Positions 14,672-25,761 of a stretch of 64,000 bases of DNA are shown here, piece after piece. A program made the position numbers and the translations under genes. This DNA comes from Cololabis saira (taxonomy: Eukaryota > Chordata > Actinopteri > Beloniformes > Belonidae), in NCBI RefSeq assembly GCF_033807715.1, contig NC_084599.1, forward strand, positions 32,774,160 to 32,838,159, written 5' to 3'. Below the pieces are notes generated by a model. It did not search any database and was not told where the DNA came from. It worked only from the letters and a program-made list of their open reading frames with translations. How positions within the stretch are numbered: the first letter of the stretch is position 1; each line of letters begins with the position of its first letter.

Positions 14672-16074
14672 AGGAGACATGGCTGTGAAGGGAGCTGCTC
14701 CATTGGACCAAAGCTTGTCAAAGGCAAGCGGAGGATATTTTTTCAGCTTTTAAAACCACTTTTTCCATCTAATTTAAAAGATTGAAAGAAAAAATTAAGC
14801 AAAATAAACTTTTCGTCACTAGACAGCATTCATTAGATACATTTGATTCCATACAAACAGAACAAACTGGATCTGAAAGGTCTTGCAAACCGTGACAGGT
14901 GCATTCGTGCTCTTGCTGGCTGGACCTCTTCTGCCTTTCAACTGAGGTTAAGATGTGTCGGCTGATGTAAAGCATGAGCTGACAAAACTCAACACGAAAA
15001 AAGGTGTGTTTTCAAACCTAACCACTGATTAAGTGTACCAATGTCCCACAGATGATTTTGCTACAAAACCTGCTGCTGGGTATTCACATTTCTCAATGTG
15101 ACGGGTTTTACCGGCGGCCTGGCTGGAGAGCATTTCTACCACGCTGGCTTGTCTGTGTTGCAGATGTGTCCTCTCCCGCTGCATCTTTCATGATGAGCCA
15201 TCTCTTTGTTAGCTGTTCGTGAGGAGCCTGATGTAAAATCCATGCATTATTACAAGGAAAGGCTGCTCTGAGGCAGAGCCCAACGGTTCCACTTTGAAAT
15301 GATAATAGGACCATGTGGAACGGCAGATGCAGGTGAGGAGGGGGGGGTGGAGGGACAGGTTCTGGAATAGAGAAAGGTGTGGAAGAGGTGAGATGGACTG
15401 ATGGTAATTGAGTGGATGAATGTGCGTTGATTGACAGACGATGGACATTTTTATGGCATGGGGGACAAAAAGTGACAGATGGCCTGAATGATGAAAGAAA
15501 AAACGATGTTCATTGGCAGTCGCATAATAAATACCGTGGGCATAAGAAAAGGAAAAATGTAACTGAAAGAAGTGATTACTGATTGATGGATCAAAAATGG
15601 AATGAAGATGGACTTCTAGAGGAAGATCTCACTCAGGGTTTAGGTTTTGTCTGTCGTCGTGCTCGTGCTTTTGGAGCTTGTGACAGTTTGCATACCTTAA
15701 CCTTGAAGGTGGAATAATAATTTGGTGATTTCCCTATGTTTTAATTAAAGGCATGACACAGTTCTTGCAATGATTAACAACATACAGAGTTTTTAGATTA
15801 CAGTTGGGAGCTATGCCATTGACTAACAAATACAAACTCTAGTAATGATTCATGCATCAGTAATTCTACAAAATAAATGAGGAAAAACAAACTTTTCATT
15901 GCCTTAACACTGATTACAGTTTCCAAAAAGAAAGTCAGCCAATTATTTTCAGCAAACAGCCTGGTGTTCACTTTTTAAGATTGAATGTTTTCTTACAGTC
16001 ACACTGGCTGTACTCTGACTTTAACTCAATGGAAGTACGTTTTATTTGTAAAATGTGTAATTAACTGAAAAGAT
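14672..16074. other. Unassigned non-coding sequence
   Basis: Nothing recognised. The 15100-15320 part is of balanced complexity and could be a conserved non-coding block, but I see no exon. Confidence 0.35.
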
Positions 16075-16306
16075 CTTAAACATGGTTATAATTACAGTTG
16101 CAGTACAAAATATTTTTGAGGAAAATAATAAAAAAGACATCTTGTAAGTAATCTTAACGGTACTAGAACATGCATGTGTAGCAGTTATGTCTTAAACATG
16201 GTTATAATTACAGTTGCAGTACAAAATATTTTTGAGGAAAATAATAAAAAAGACATCTTGTAAGTAATCTTAACGGTACTAGAACATACATGTGTAGCAG
16301 TTATGT
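16075..16306 (+). repeat. Perfect-length tandem duplication, 2 x 116 bp
   Basis: 16075-16190 and 16191-16306 are almost identical. The only difference I see is CATGCATGTG versus CATACATGTG near the end. Direct abutment with no spacer points to a recent tandem duplication. An assembly duplication is the other explanation. Confidence 0.95.
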
Positions 16307-16400
16307 ACTCTGTCTTGCAAGAAACATTTCTGCACTAAAAAATGCACATTAACTCTGAATCAACTTGTACTTTTTAGGTATTTTTTCAATGTCTACTTAC

Positions 16401-16465
16401 GATGATGAAGAGTGTCACAAGTGCCTTGATGGGATCGTCAGCGTGCAGCCGGCTCTCATGAGAAG
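16401..16465 (-). CDS. Candidate internal coding exon, unknown gene
   Basis: Read on the minus strand, 65 bp is bounded by a good acceptor (pyrimidine-rich tract, then CCAACCACAG, ending at 16466) and a consensus donor GTAAGT (16400-16395). Two of the three frames stop. The third is open and reads SHESRLHADDPIKALVTLFI plus one further residue, with 2 nt completing a codon at the 5' side and a phase-0 end. The peptide passes from a polar, charged stretch into a hydrophobic one, as at the outer edge of a membrane segment. I do not recognise the protein. No neighbouring exon was found, so if real it sits between long introns. A 65-bp open frame with both splice sites can also occur by chance. 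Confidence 0.4.
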
Positions 16466-16813
16466 CTGTGGTTGGAGTACAGAGATGAAATGACAGCAGC
16501 ACTTCAGACACTCATTTATCTGTGTTTGGGCACTTGTGTATGCGGGTATCTCTCCCTGTAGCACCTGCACCTGCCGCGAACATTTCGTCAAAGAAAACTT
16601 CTGCCTTTGAAAAACTAGAGATAACTGTTGAACCAGCAAAGTTTAATTTGGTTTTATGGCTGATATATTATCCTATTCGCATAATGAAAAACATAAAAAA
16701 ATGGCAGGTAACTGCCCAGAGCTCCATGAGTTTTTGCAGCTATTTTTGTCTTTATACACTTTTTCTACTTTGTTTCCTGGCTACGGAGCCTGCAGCACAA
16801 TAAAGTTTATCTA

Positions 16814-17580
16814 TTGGCAGCTACAGACAACTTTCTACACTACCTGGATGATACCAACTGGGACTTCCTCCCTCCAGAGATGCGGCGCTACCCAGAGGTA
16901 CCTTGCATCATTCTACCACAGCTGAAGCGAAGCAGACGGTGGTGGGGCAAGAAACAAAAGAGGAGCAAGAGAGGAGGGCTAGCAGCTAACTTAAAGCTAA
17001 CCCATTCAAACCAGCCATACCAAGTCTCTCCATTGCCAACTACCACTAAACAACCACGAAACAATAAAATGGACGGACCACGACAGGCTGAATTACTGTG
17101 CATTGATCTTCACAGAGTCTTGGCTGGACATAATCGTTTCCGAGTAGATGGGACCGTGGACTCCAGTAAGGCAGGAGGAGGAGGCATCTTTGTTTACTCT
17201 GACAATAGATGATGTTGAACCATCACTATTAAAGACACTCACTGCTCTCTGGACATTCAATATATGATGCTTCAGTGCTGACCTTTCTACCTTTCTACCT
17301 GTGCATAAAGGTGATCGGTGATCGGTGATCATCACTGCTATTGATGTACCACCGCAGGCTAATGCTAAGTTAGCCATGGAGAAGCTACACTCCTAAATCA
17401 GCCAACATCTGGCAACACAACCAGATTGCATTATTATTGCAGCAGAACACTTTAATCACGCCAACTACTACCGACATATTACAAATATCAAAACTTTCCC
17501 AAAAGACAGCGGACATCTTAGATCAGATCTACTGCAACATCCCACATGCTTACAATGCCACACCTCATATCTGCCAGACA
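16814..17580 (+). pseudogene. LINE endonuclease-domain relic (outer element, 5' part)
   Basis: Translated pieces match the apurinic-endonuclease region of fish L2/CR1-type non-LTR retrotransposons. Read in order they are a PPEMRRYPEVP leader, RVDGTVDSSKAGGGGIFVYS at about 17142-17201, CSLDIQYMML at about 17243, DVPPQANAKLAMEKLHS at about 17343, and AAEHFNHANY at about 17439. The GDFN catalytic motif expected here reads EHFN (17445-17456), so the acidic residue is lost. Several stops and frame changes are present. The coding line is broken near 17580 by another LINE and resumes at about 18456. Confidence 0.7.
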
Positions 17581-18454
17581 TGTGGGGTTCAAAACTCTTC
17601 AATTTGTATATGTACTGAGAGAGAAATATATGTAAGACAGGCTGCATAGTGAGAGAGAGACTCCTGAACCACCTACTCTATGCAGATAACCTTGTCATTA
17701 TGTCACCTTACTCTGCAGGTCTGCAGCAGTTACTGAGAGTCTGCTCTGTCTATGGAAAAGAATATGACATCATGTTTAACTCTAAAAAGAGCGAGGTGGT
17801 GTGGTGAGGAACAAAGAGCACCTAAATGCTTTTCATCTGTCTTGAGAGGAGCTAAAGGTTGTTGAGCGGGTCAGAAATCTTGGTCACATCATCAGAAGTG
17901 ACCTTAAAGATGACGATGACATCCAGAGGCAGTACTACTGCAAACTGTGTGCGCAAGCCAAGATGCTGGCACGGAAATGTAATATGTGCACAATCAATGT
18001 AAAAGTTGCTCTCTTCAAAGCATACTGCATTGCGCTCTATACTGCCCACTTGTGGATCAGCTATGGTAAGAATAAATTTAAGATGTTGCAGGTTGGCTAT
18101 AATTATGCATTTCGTATTTTACTGAAACAGCCACGATATACAAATCGCAGTTTGCTGTTGGTGCATAATAATGTTCCTACATTGAATGCTGCAATCAGAA
18201 ACTGTGTGTGTGTGTGTGTGTGTGTGTATTCATGAAGCTTCTTGAGGACTGATTAAATTAAATTATAAATGTTTTAACAATGCCTGAACAGAGCAGTGTT
18301 TGGTTCACCTGTGAACTCTGGAGGCATTGGAGAAACTGTTTAGATAGACTATAGTATAGTATTATTACTGTATAGGTCAGTGTATTGTCTGTTTTGGTGT
18401 TTTCTTCTTAACATGGACCCCCAGAGTCTGAAATAAAGATTGATTGATTGATTA
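17580..18454 (+). pseudogene. 5'-truncated LINE nested in the outer LINE
   Basis: The sequence starts inside a reverse transcriptase domain (SKLFNLYM, then LLNHLLYADNLVIMSPYSAG). The catalytic YADD motif reads YADN (17679-17690), so a metal-binding aspartate is replaced. Downstream come the thumb and C-terminal parts (VVERVRNLGHIIRSDLKDDD at about 17858, then KVALFKAYCIALYTAHLWIS at about 18001) and a short (GT)n run (about 18203-18227). It ends with AATAAAGATTGATTGATTGATT, a short-repeat 3' tail typical of target-primed insertion. It is a dead copy, and it lies within the 16.8-19.6 kb LINE because that element's coding line continues after it. Confidence 0.75.
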
Positions 18455-18455
18455 A

Positions 18456-19636
18456 CCATTTGTCCCTATCTCTAACACCAGCATATGAACCACTCATCCG
18501 CGGACAAAGACCAGCTACAAAAATAGTGTAGACTGAGGAGCCACCTCAGCCATGCACGACTGCTTTGAGGCTACAGACTGGGGTGTTTTGCTGAGGCAGA
18601 CCTGAATGGACACACATCGACTGTGTCGGACCATAGCAACTTCTGTGCTGAGTCTGTGACTAAGATCAAGACTGTTAAGGTGCTGCCCAACCAGAAGCCG
18701 ATGTTCGGTGGTGAACTGAGGAGGCTGCTCAGAGCATGGGACTCTGCTTTCAGATCTAAGAAAGTGAGGGGCGACCTAAGGAGGGGCATCAGAAAGACCA
18801 AGCACATATACCACTTTAACAGCAACAACTCCAGAAGCATGTGGCAGGGGACAAAAGCAGCACCATACTTACAACCTACACATAACACCCACACAGAAAG
18901 ACTGAATCAGTTCTTTACTCATTTTGACCAATGGAGCAGCAAATGAGGAGCCACCATTCAGACTATGCCAGCAGAAGAGGACGCCACCCTCCAGCTGCAC
19001 CAGAACATGGTCAGAACCACCCTGCGCAGAGTCAATGTAAGGAAAGCTCCTGGTACAGATGGTGTAGCCGGTCGTATTCTCAAGGCCCACGCAGACCAGC
19101 TAGCAGAAGTTTTCATGACCATCTTCAACCTCTCCCTGCAACAGTTTGCAGTTCCCCCCTGCCTTAAGTAACTTAACCATCATCCCAGTACCCAAGGAAA
19201 ACACAGTGAACTTCCTAAATGGCATCCGTTGAGCCACTCTAACCCCCAACATCACTAAATGTCTTGAAAGACTCATCATACCTCATATCAGATCCACCAC
19301 ACCTGCAGACCTCGACCAACATCAGTTTGCTTATCAAGCAAACAGTACAACACAGGACGTTGTGGTCACAACTCTCCACACAGCCCTTACTCAACTGGAT
19401 CATAACAATACGTATGTAAGGATGCTGTTTGTGGACTTCAGTACTGCTTTCAATACAATAATTCCACATAGACTAGTCAAAAAAACGAGTGATCTGGGCC
19501 TGGGCTGTAACCACATCACCCCTCTCAGAGAGTTTTACATCAGCCAACTCCAGAAGAAGGCCGCCACCATTGCAAAGGACCCCACACACTTTGGACATTC
19601 CCTGTTCTCCTCCCGCCCAGCTTTTGTAAGTTGAAC
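18456..19636 (+). pseudogene. LINE reverse-transcriptase relic (outer element, 3' part)
   Basis: This continues the outer element. The inter-domain linker (NQKPMFGGELRRLLRAWDSA at about 18692) is followed by the RT N-terminus (RRVNVRKAPGTDGVAGRILK at about 19027) and RT motif A (RMLFVDFSTAFNTIIPHRLV at about 19420, aspartate codon 19434-19436). It then jumps straight to a C-terminal piece (KKAATIAKDPTHFGHSLF, about 19551-19604). The middle of the RT with the catalytic DD is deleted. The element cannot move on its own. I place it in the L2/CR1/Rex1 range but not in a named clade. Confidence 0.75.
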
Positions 19637-20458
19637 AACTGATCAGTCAACTAAATACTTTAGTATTTATAACACCAAAATGTGTTATGAGGTTTCCTGG
19701 AAAACATAAAGACGTGGGCTGATCTGAAATTAACAAAGTAGGACATTTTACATTACCTCTGTTTCCCACTACATCTATGCCAACTTTGAAACCTGATTTG
19801 CATCAACAGCATATTCGTAGTTGCTCTGCCTGCATTGTCTTCTCAGCACTTCTTTGCACTCGCAAAGGGACTTTTTGCCCTCTAGTTGTGTGTCAGCCAT
19901 CAAAATGTGTCGGAGTCATGCAGTCATAATTATACTGCATTAGCCGCCATATCAAGCAGAAAGACAGCTGAGTAAAAGGAGTCACTAGACACATTTGGCC
20001 TGTGGTTTTGGACCTGTGAGTGCTCAGAGCATTTACTCATGCATCAGTGTGTCAGTGAATCAGTGTGTGCATATGGGTGTCTTTTCATGAAAGAAGACGA
20101 ACAAAAAAAGTTGTTTTTCTGACACTTTGTGTTGTAAAAACTGTGAAACAACTGTACAAATAGATTTGATTTTTTTTAACCTTGTACGAAACTATATTTG
20201 ATGTTCAATTAGGTTAACTTCATGTTTAATGAAACCACATTGCAGGAAATTGCTACAATTTGGTCTTTATCTTTTGATCGGTACAAATTTGGACGAAGCA
20301 AATATCATAACAATGTCTGTTTCATCTTACAGGCTTTATTTTTCCTGAATCAAACAACCAAAGAAATATTAACAAAATTGATGATAAATGTGAGTTAATA
20401 TCTGATAATTATCAATCAATTATGGTGATAAAATATTTCTTCATTACATTTCCACTTA
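19637..20458. other. Unassigned AT-rich sequence
   Basis: Nothing recognised. Confidence 0.4.
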
Positions 20459-20580
20459 TCTATTGATCCATTATCTATATTCCATTTCAGGGTCATTCCT
20501 ATCAAGGGTTGCGGGTGTCCGCTGGAGTATATTCCAGCTGTCTTTCGGTGAAAGCCAAGGGGCCACCCTGGACAGGTCAG
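20459..20580 (-). mobile_element. SINE 3' fragment, minus orientation
   Basis: The sequence matches, inverted, the 3' half of the family seen complete at 34224-34578 (GGTCATTCCTATCAAGGGTT, GCTGGAGTATATTCCAGCTG, CCACCCTGGACAGGTCAG). It is 5'-truncated. With the plus-oriented copy at 20720-21067 it forms a head-to-head inverted pair. Confidence 0.6.
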
Positions 20581-20719
20581 TGCAGAGCACAATGATGTAA
20601 TACTGTGAGCATAACTTGTCTGATAGGTCTCTGGAGAACAAGTAAAACAGTTTTAACAGGTCTAGCTTAAGCAAACTGCTGAAGCAGCATAGCCAAATAA
20701 AAATGAAAAACCAATGAAA

Positions 20720-20984
20720 AACATTGACTGTTGGCGATGGAGTTTGCATGTTCTCCCCGTGCTTGCGTGGGTTCCCTCCAGCTTCCTCCCACAGTCCAAA
20801 AACATGCATATTACGTTAATATGTGATTTTAAGGTGTGAGTGTGCATGGTTGTCTGTCTGTATTTGTGGCCCTGCAATGGACTGGTGACCTGTCCAGGGT
20901 GTAACCCCTGCCTCTCACCTGAAATGAGCTGGGATAGGCTCCAGCAGACCCCCGTGACCCTGCACAGGATAAAGCGGGTATAGA
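20720..20984 (+). mobile_element. SINE, plus orientation, 5'-truncated, with (GGAT)n tail
   Basis: It contains the family's central block (GCATGTTCTCCCCGTGCTTG, then CTTCCTCCCACAGTCC and AAAAACATGC) and the 3' block (GGACTGGTGACCTGTCCAGG, GCTGGGATAGGCTCCAGCAG, CCCTGCACAGGATAAAGCGG). It then passes into GGAT repeats. The tRNA-like head present at 34224-34578 is missing here. Confidence 0.75.
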
Positions 20985-21067
20985 GGATGGATGGATGGAT
21001 GGATGGATGGATGGATGGATGGATGGATGGATGGATGGATGGATGGATGGATGGATGGATGGATGGA
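20985..21067. repeat. (GGAT)n tail microsatellite
   Basis: About 20 uninterrupted units directly after the SINE 3' end, so the array probably grew from the SINE tail. Confidence 0.97.
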
Positions 21068-22269
21068 CTGTTTCAATGGTTTAATAAACATAAAACTATC
21101 ATTCAGTGACTCTGACAGTGTTTCAGCCAATAGAGAAGGCCTTACCGGCCCCGCCAGCCCACCACTGCATGGCTAGGAGCCTTCTTGTTGTCAGTCTCTT
21201 GGCCCATTTGATCCACATTTTAAAATCCTCCTGCAGACAGTAGCATACAGATATGTATTGCCCAGGAGCAACAATCTGCCTGTCTCTATCCTCCCCTACG
21301 GTGCAGCTGTGTGGTCTCTGCACAGATTAAAACAAAAAAGTCATATACAACTTATTCTCCTTCTGTCCTTTGAGATTTAGCATTCGGCAGCCCTACTGAG
21401 TTGGTTTGTTTTATCATATAATCCCTCTGCTGTTAAAAATATCTTTCAAACTGCTGTGTAATTTTTTGGAGTATTTTTATTTTTGGATGATGCCGCTACC
21501 CTTTTGACCCTCATCATAATCTTCTTGATGATAACACGGGGGGCAATACAGAGAGATAGCCGAAGACATAAATCCTTTTACAGCAATGATGTAGGGCTGC
21601 TTGATCCAGCTGTCTTCTGCAATCATCTTCCATTATCTGCTTCCCTATAATGTAGGTCCATTTGCCTTGTTTAGTCCATACTCTTCAAACTGAAGCTGTG
21701 GCGAATGATCCTGCTCACGTTTAATGCTCCACTTTGCTCTATAACAAGAGTATGAAGCTATTTAAATAGAAGGAGGACAACAGAAGCAGATATTCAGAGA
21801 CATCTCCATCTTATACCGTAAGGCCACAGCACCACATTTTAAGAAGTAAAAATGAAAAATGATGCAAGTGATATTTGTGTGTGAACATTGTGCTTCTCTG
21901 CGTGCGCTTATTGCAAGAGATGTGAAGTTAACTGGGGCTTGAACAACGCAGTTGCAGCACGTAAAAGAAGCAAAATCATATTGAAAGTTGGGTGAAATGG
22001 GGATTCAATGAGATGGCAAAATTAAACAATCCAGTCTGAACCTCCACTACAACGCCTTCTTCGTCTACTTTTGATCCAACCGCAATAAATCTGATGATCT
22101 TTAAAAAGATGCTTTTAATAAATATAAATAATGGTGGGATTTATATGAACGGACAGCCATTTTAGGCAAAGTGTCTCAATTTTCAAGGATTCAAAAATAC
22201 TTGACAGTTAACTGAAGAGAATTTAATCAACTCGGACACATCCCTTCTCTCATTACTTTCAGATAAATG
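21068..22269. other. Unassigned sequence
   Basis: No gene or element recognised. The 5' end of the Tc1-like element that follows may lie in the last 100 bp, but no terminal repeat could be matched. Confidence 0.35.
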
Positions 22270-22975
22270 AAAAAGTTAACCGGTCTGGAGTTAAAATCAG
22301 GTCTCAAGTTGACAGCTTTATGGAGCTACTGATATGAAGTCCAAGCAGATCTCAATGAAAGCAGAGGACATTGTTAGGCTGTTATCTATTATTTATCTAT
22401 AAAAGATATGGCAAAACCCCACTGTGTAGCCAAATCAACAGTTTAGTACATTCTTAAAAGGGGAGAAAGCACCAGTGAGTTCAATATTATCAAAAAGGAC
22501 TGAAATGCCACAGATGACACCAAAAGTGGAAGATTGTTGAATCCAATAACAATACAGATGGTTTATAATGAAGTGCATGCGACCGGTAACATACAAGATC
22601 AGAAAAAGCAGATCAGACATGTCCAGAAAAACATCTAAAAGCCTTCTGATGTTCTGGACTAAGATTCTTTGGACAGATGAAACCAAAATATTATCGCATC
22701 AGAATGAACTCAAGAAAAGAAGATGGAAAAGAGCAACTTATGATTGAAAGCATCCCATATCATGCGTTGAAAGTGGAGGTGGTGTTATGGTATGGGCATG
22801 GCTGTCAATGGAACGCCCTGACAGGTGTTTATGTGTGATGTGAATGCTGACAGAAGATGAACTCTGAGGTGTATACAGCTGTACTCGCAGCGCACATTCA
22901 GCCAAGTGGTGATACCTCACAGTGCAGATGAATGATGATTCTATCTATGTACAATCAACTCAAGATTTTTTTGAG
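22270..22975 (+). pseudogene. Tc1-like transposase relic
   Basis: A degenerate Tc1/mariner transposase frame begins at ATG 22334 (MKSKQISMKAEDIVRLL). A helix-turn-helix part follows (AKSTV*YILKRGESTSEF, about 22430-22485) with a stop where tryptophan is expected. Next is WTKILWTDETKI (about 22652-22687), which holds the first catalytic aspartate (codon 22676-22678), then SGGGVMVWAW (about 22771-22800) and, after a frameshift, MNSEVYTAVLAAHIQPS. The second aspartate motif (DNDPKH type) and the third acidic residue are not found. The protein is therefore broken by stops, at least one frameshift and a 3' deletion. A likely 3' end lies at 23397-23425. Confidence 0.72.
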
Positions 22976-23396
22976 GCAAATTTAGAATTATACCACATAG
23001 TCTAATGACCTTTTAGCCCGCGATCTTGGAGGTAGTTTGTCTACAATTATTGTAATTATTAAACCGCCCAGTGCCGTATGTTAGTAAAAACTGGAAGTCT
23101 ATCACATCTTGACTAACCTATTTAAATTCATTGTGATGGTGTATGAATGCAAAATCATTCCACAGATAGCAAAAGATGTTAAATAAATGTTGAATTATGG
23201 TCAAAAAGGTTGATTTTCAGTTGAGATGGACGATTGAAGGTGGATCAACTAACAATCAATCATCCAATTCTAATGCCAATGTGTAATCAGTGTAATCAAA
23301 CAGTTGTTGCCTACCAGGCTTCAACATGGCTTCAATGTTTCCGCCTAACCATATTTTAACATTGATTAACTCATATTTTGCTATCTAGGGAAGTTT

Positions 23397-23425
23397 GTCG
23401 TCGTCCAAATACTTCTGGGCCTAAC
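23397..23425 (+). repeat. Candidate 3' terminal repeat of the Tc1-like relic
   Basis: GTCCAAATACTTCTGGGCCT is the kind of sequence that closes fish Tc1-like elements (TGTCCAAATACTTTTGGCCC type). The matching left terminus was not found. Confidence 0.5.
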
Positions 23426-24555
23426 TGTGAACAACAGCAATAACAAGAAAGTAATGTATAAATAAACAACATTTAAAAAGAACAAGAACGTCTGTATGGC
23501 CTTCAACAGCTCCGTCTGCAATTGTAGCTTTAATATGTGAAGTTCAACCTTAACTACAAAAAAAACAAACCCATTTTCAAAATGTAATGACGTCTGAAAA
23601 TGACCTTTTATCGTACAGTATCGGCAGTTTCAGCACAAAGGGACCCAGTCTTGGCCTTTTCTGACAGCCGACTCTCCTGTCAGGTCTGGGGAGAGATTTG
23701 TTCAAAATCAGAATGGCTGTCATTTCCACTTTTTCTTTTCCCACTGATAGAAAAAAAAATCTTTGCCACCATCTGTCAATGGCGCTTTTTTCTGTGCACT
23801 ACAATGACAGGTTTTTATTATCTTATTTTTATTTATTTGTGAATTTATTTTTGCTTCATTGCTCAAGCAATATGCCCCAAAAATAGGTCTCAGCACTCGG
23901 TGTATGCACACTGAGCTCGTGACTGAGCGTTAGGATCTTATACAGTGAAATTCATGAATACTTCCTCATTAGCCGACATTCCTTGTACGAACAGTTGTCA
24001 CTTTCAGGCAGCTGTTTACTTGGGTTTCTGCAGTTTATGTTGATTAGTCTCTACTGAGAGACAGACAAAACACTCTGGAGCATGTCAATTAATGTTCCTT
24101 TTTTTTTTTTCAACACAGACTCCTTAATTAAGCGCGGTGACAGGCTTTTCTACGTCAATTTGCTATAATGGGAATTAAGATCTTTATTTTGTGAAAATGC
24201 CAGTTACCACTTGGGTTGCCACCTGCTTTTCTCCTTGTCAAGATAATTAAAACCTCAATTTCGGTCCTCAAGTACCTTAATGAGGGGAAACAGGCGCGGG
24301 ATAGTTTAAACTTCTTTTCTTTACTGAGGAAGAGTTTTCAAACTCAAAAATAGTGTTTTTGTAATTAGTTGGTTTCGTCTCTGCTGGGTTGACATGAAAT
24401 TTAAATGGCACTCCTGTCTCTCCCGGCTCATTTCCCCCTGTCAATGTTGACGTGGGGGAAAAGAAAGAAAAAGAAAATATAAAGGTTTTGTTCTAATCAG
24501 TAACATCGTGTTGAGGATTTTAAGGATGGTGAAAAGATTTAAGCCATAGCAACAC
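23426..24555. other. Non-coding sequence; 24040-24480 a candidate conserved element
   Basis: 24040-24480 is of even complexity and rich in homeodomain-like core sites (CAATTAATG, CTTAATTAAGC, GATAATTAAAAC, GTAATTAGTTGG). It looks unlike the neighbouring relics and has no coding frame. Conservation cannot be judged from one sequence. The rest shows nothing recognisable. Confidence 0.2.
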
Positions 24556-25215
24556 TAGCCCCTTTTACACTGGTGAATACCCCACGGTTAATGCTCTGAT
24601 GTAGCGTGTCGCCTGTCCTTTTTACATGGACTGACATGGGGGGGACGTGAATAACTCGCCCCTGAGGATACACTTAATCAGGTCTAATGTAAACAGAACA
24701 GGCGTCCTGGGAGGGATTTGTCGATGACAAGATGAGGATGTCCGCGAGCTCCTCATCCTCAGAGCCGTGGACGTCATAAATCCGCTCATGACAGAGCCAT
24801 AATCTGGAACTGGCAACTAAAATGACAGACCGCATGCTTTGCAAGACAAGAAACTCGGGTCATTCACAAACTGAGGAGCCTCAAAAGAAGTTATTTGCAT
24901 TCAATAACACAACAGCAGGAGTGGCAGAGGGAGACTGCTAGTCATATTTGTGCAGCACGATTTGGTGAATTTGCTAGCAAATGGATCCATCACCCACTCT
25001 GTCTCCTGCATCATCCAGCTCCGCTGATGTTGACAGCAGGCCGTCATGTGACGTAGTACCAATCGAAAACGCCTCCCGAGTCCTATTCTCTCCTCTCAAC
25101 TCGGCTCCAGGCATCCAGGAGGCTATAACACACTTAGCGTTACGTTACCCAGTGCATGCTAAACACGTTCATCATCCAGGGATAATAGTGGGGCCTGATC
25201 TAAAAATGTCTACTG
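24556..25215 (+). repeat. Dispersed repeat family, copy B
   Basis: Homologous to 3495-4705 and free of the 500-bp insertion there. It starts near CCCCTTTTACACTGGTGAAT and ends near GGGCCTGATCTAAAAATG. Both copies keep an ATGACAGA start followed in frame by SQTEEPQK-like residues (here about 24820-24890), so the family may once have encoded a peptide. Confidence 0.65.
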
Positions 25216-25761
25216 TGTTACTGTGTTCCTGCGTTCGCTTCTCTTCCAACCACTCTGTCATTCTTTCATCATTCATCTCAGAGACCTCAAAGTGCCCACA
25301 TTAACTCCTCTACAGACCGGCTGAGTGATTGATGGAGGGAGCATTTGCACTGGCAGATGAGTGGAGGTCTAAGGTTTTCTTTATATATATACACTAACTG
25401 TCATTCCTTCATATCAGGCCTTTCAAACCTTCACTCCATGTGTCCTCCTCTCCCGTGGAAGCCCTCATTATGATGTGGTAGGGTTAAAAGGTGAGCGCAC
25501 AGCCCCCTCTGCAGCGTCTGCCACCGCTACTGTTAGACTAGTCATTGATCTGCCTTCTCGAGTGGGCTTCAGCCCACCCCTTCGTGCAGAACAGTGACAC
25601 TGAGGAATCGCATGGTGGTGACAGATATGGTCAGCGTCTACTAACTGATGGACTGTCTGAGCTCAGCAGCTCCAGCAGTCTGCAGGGATTTTATCATGTG
25701 TGGTACAGTCGCGCCAGCTCACACTGACACGACTATTTCCCATCATTCCAGCTTTACACTG
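25216..25761. other. Unassigned sequence
   Basis: Nothing recognised. Confidence 0.35.
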
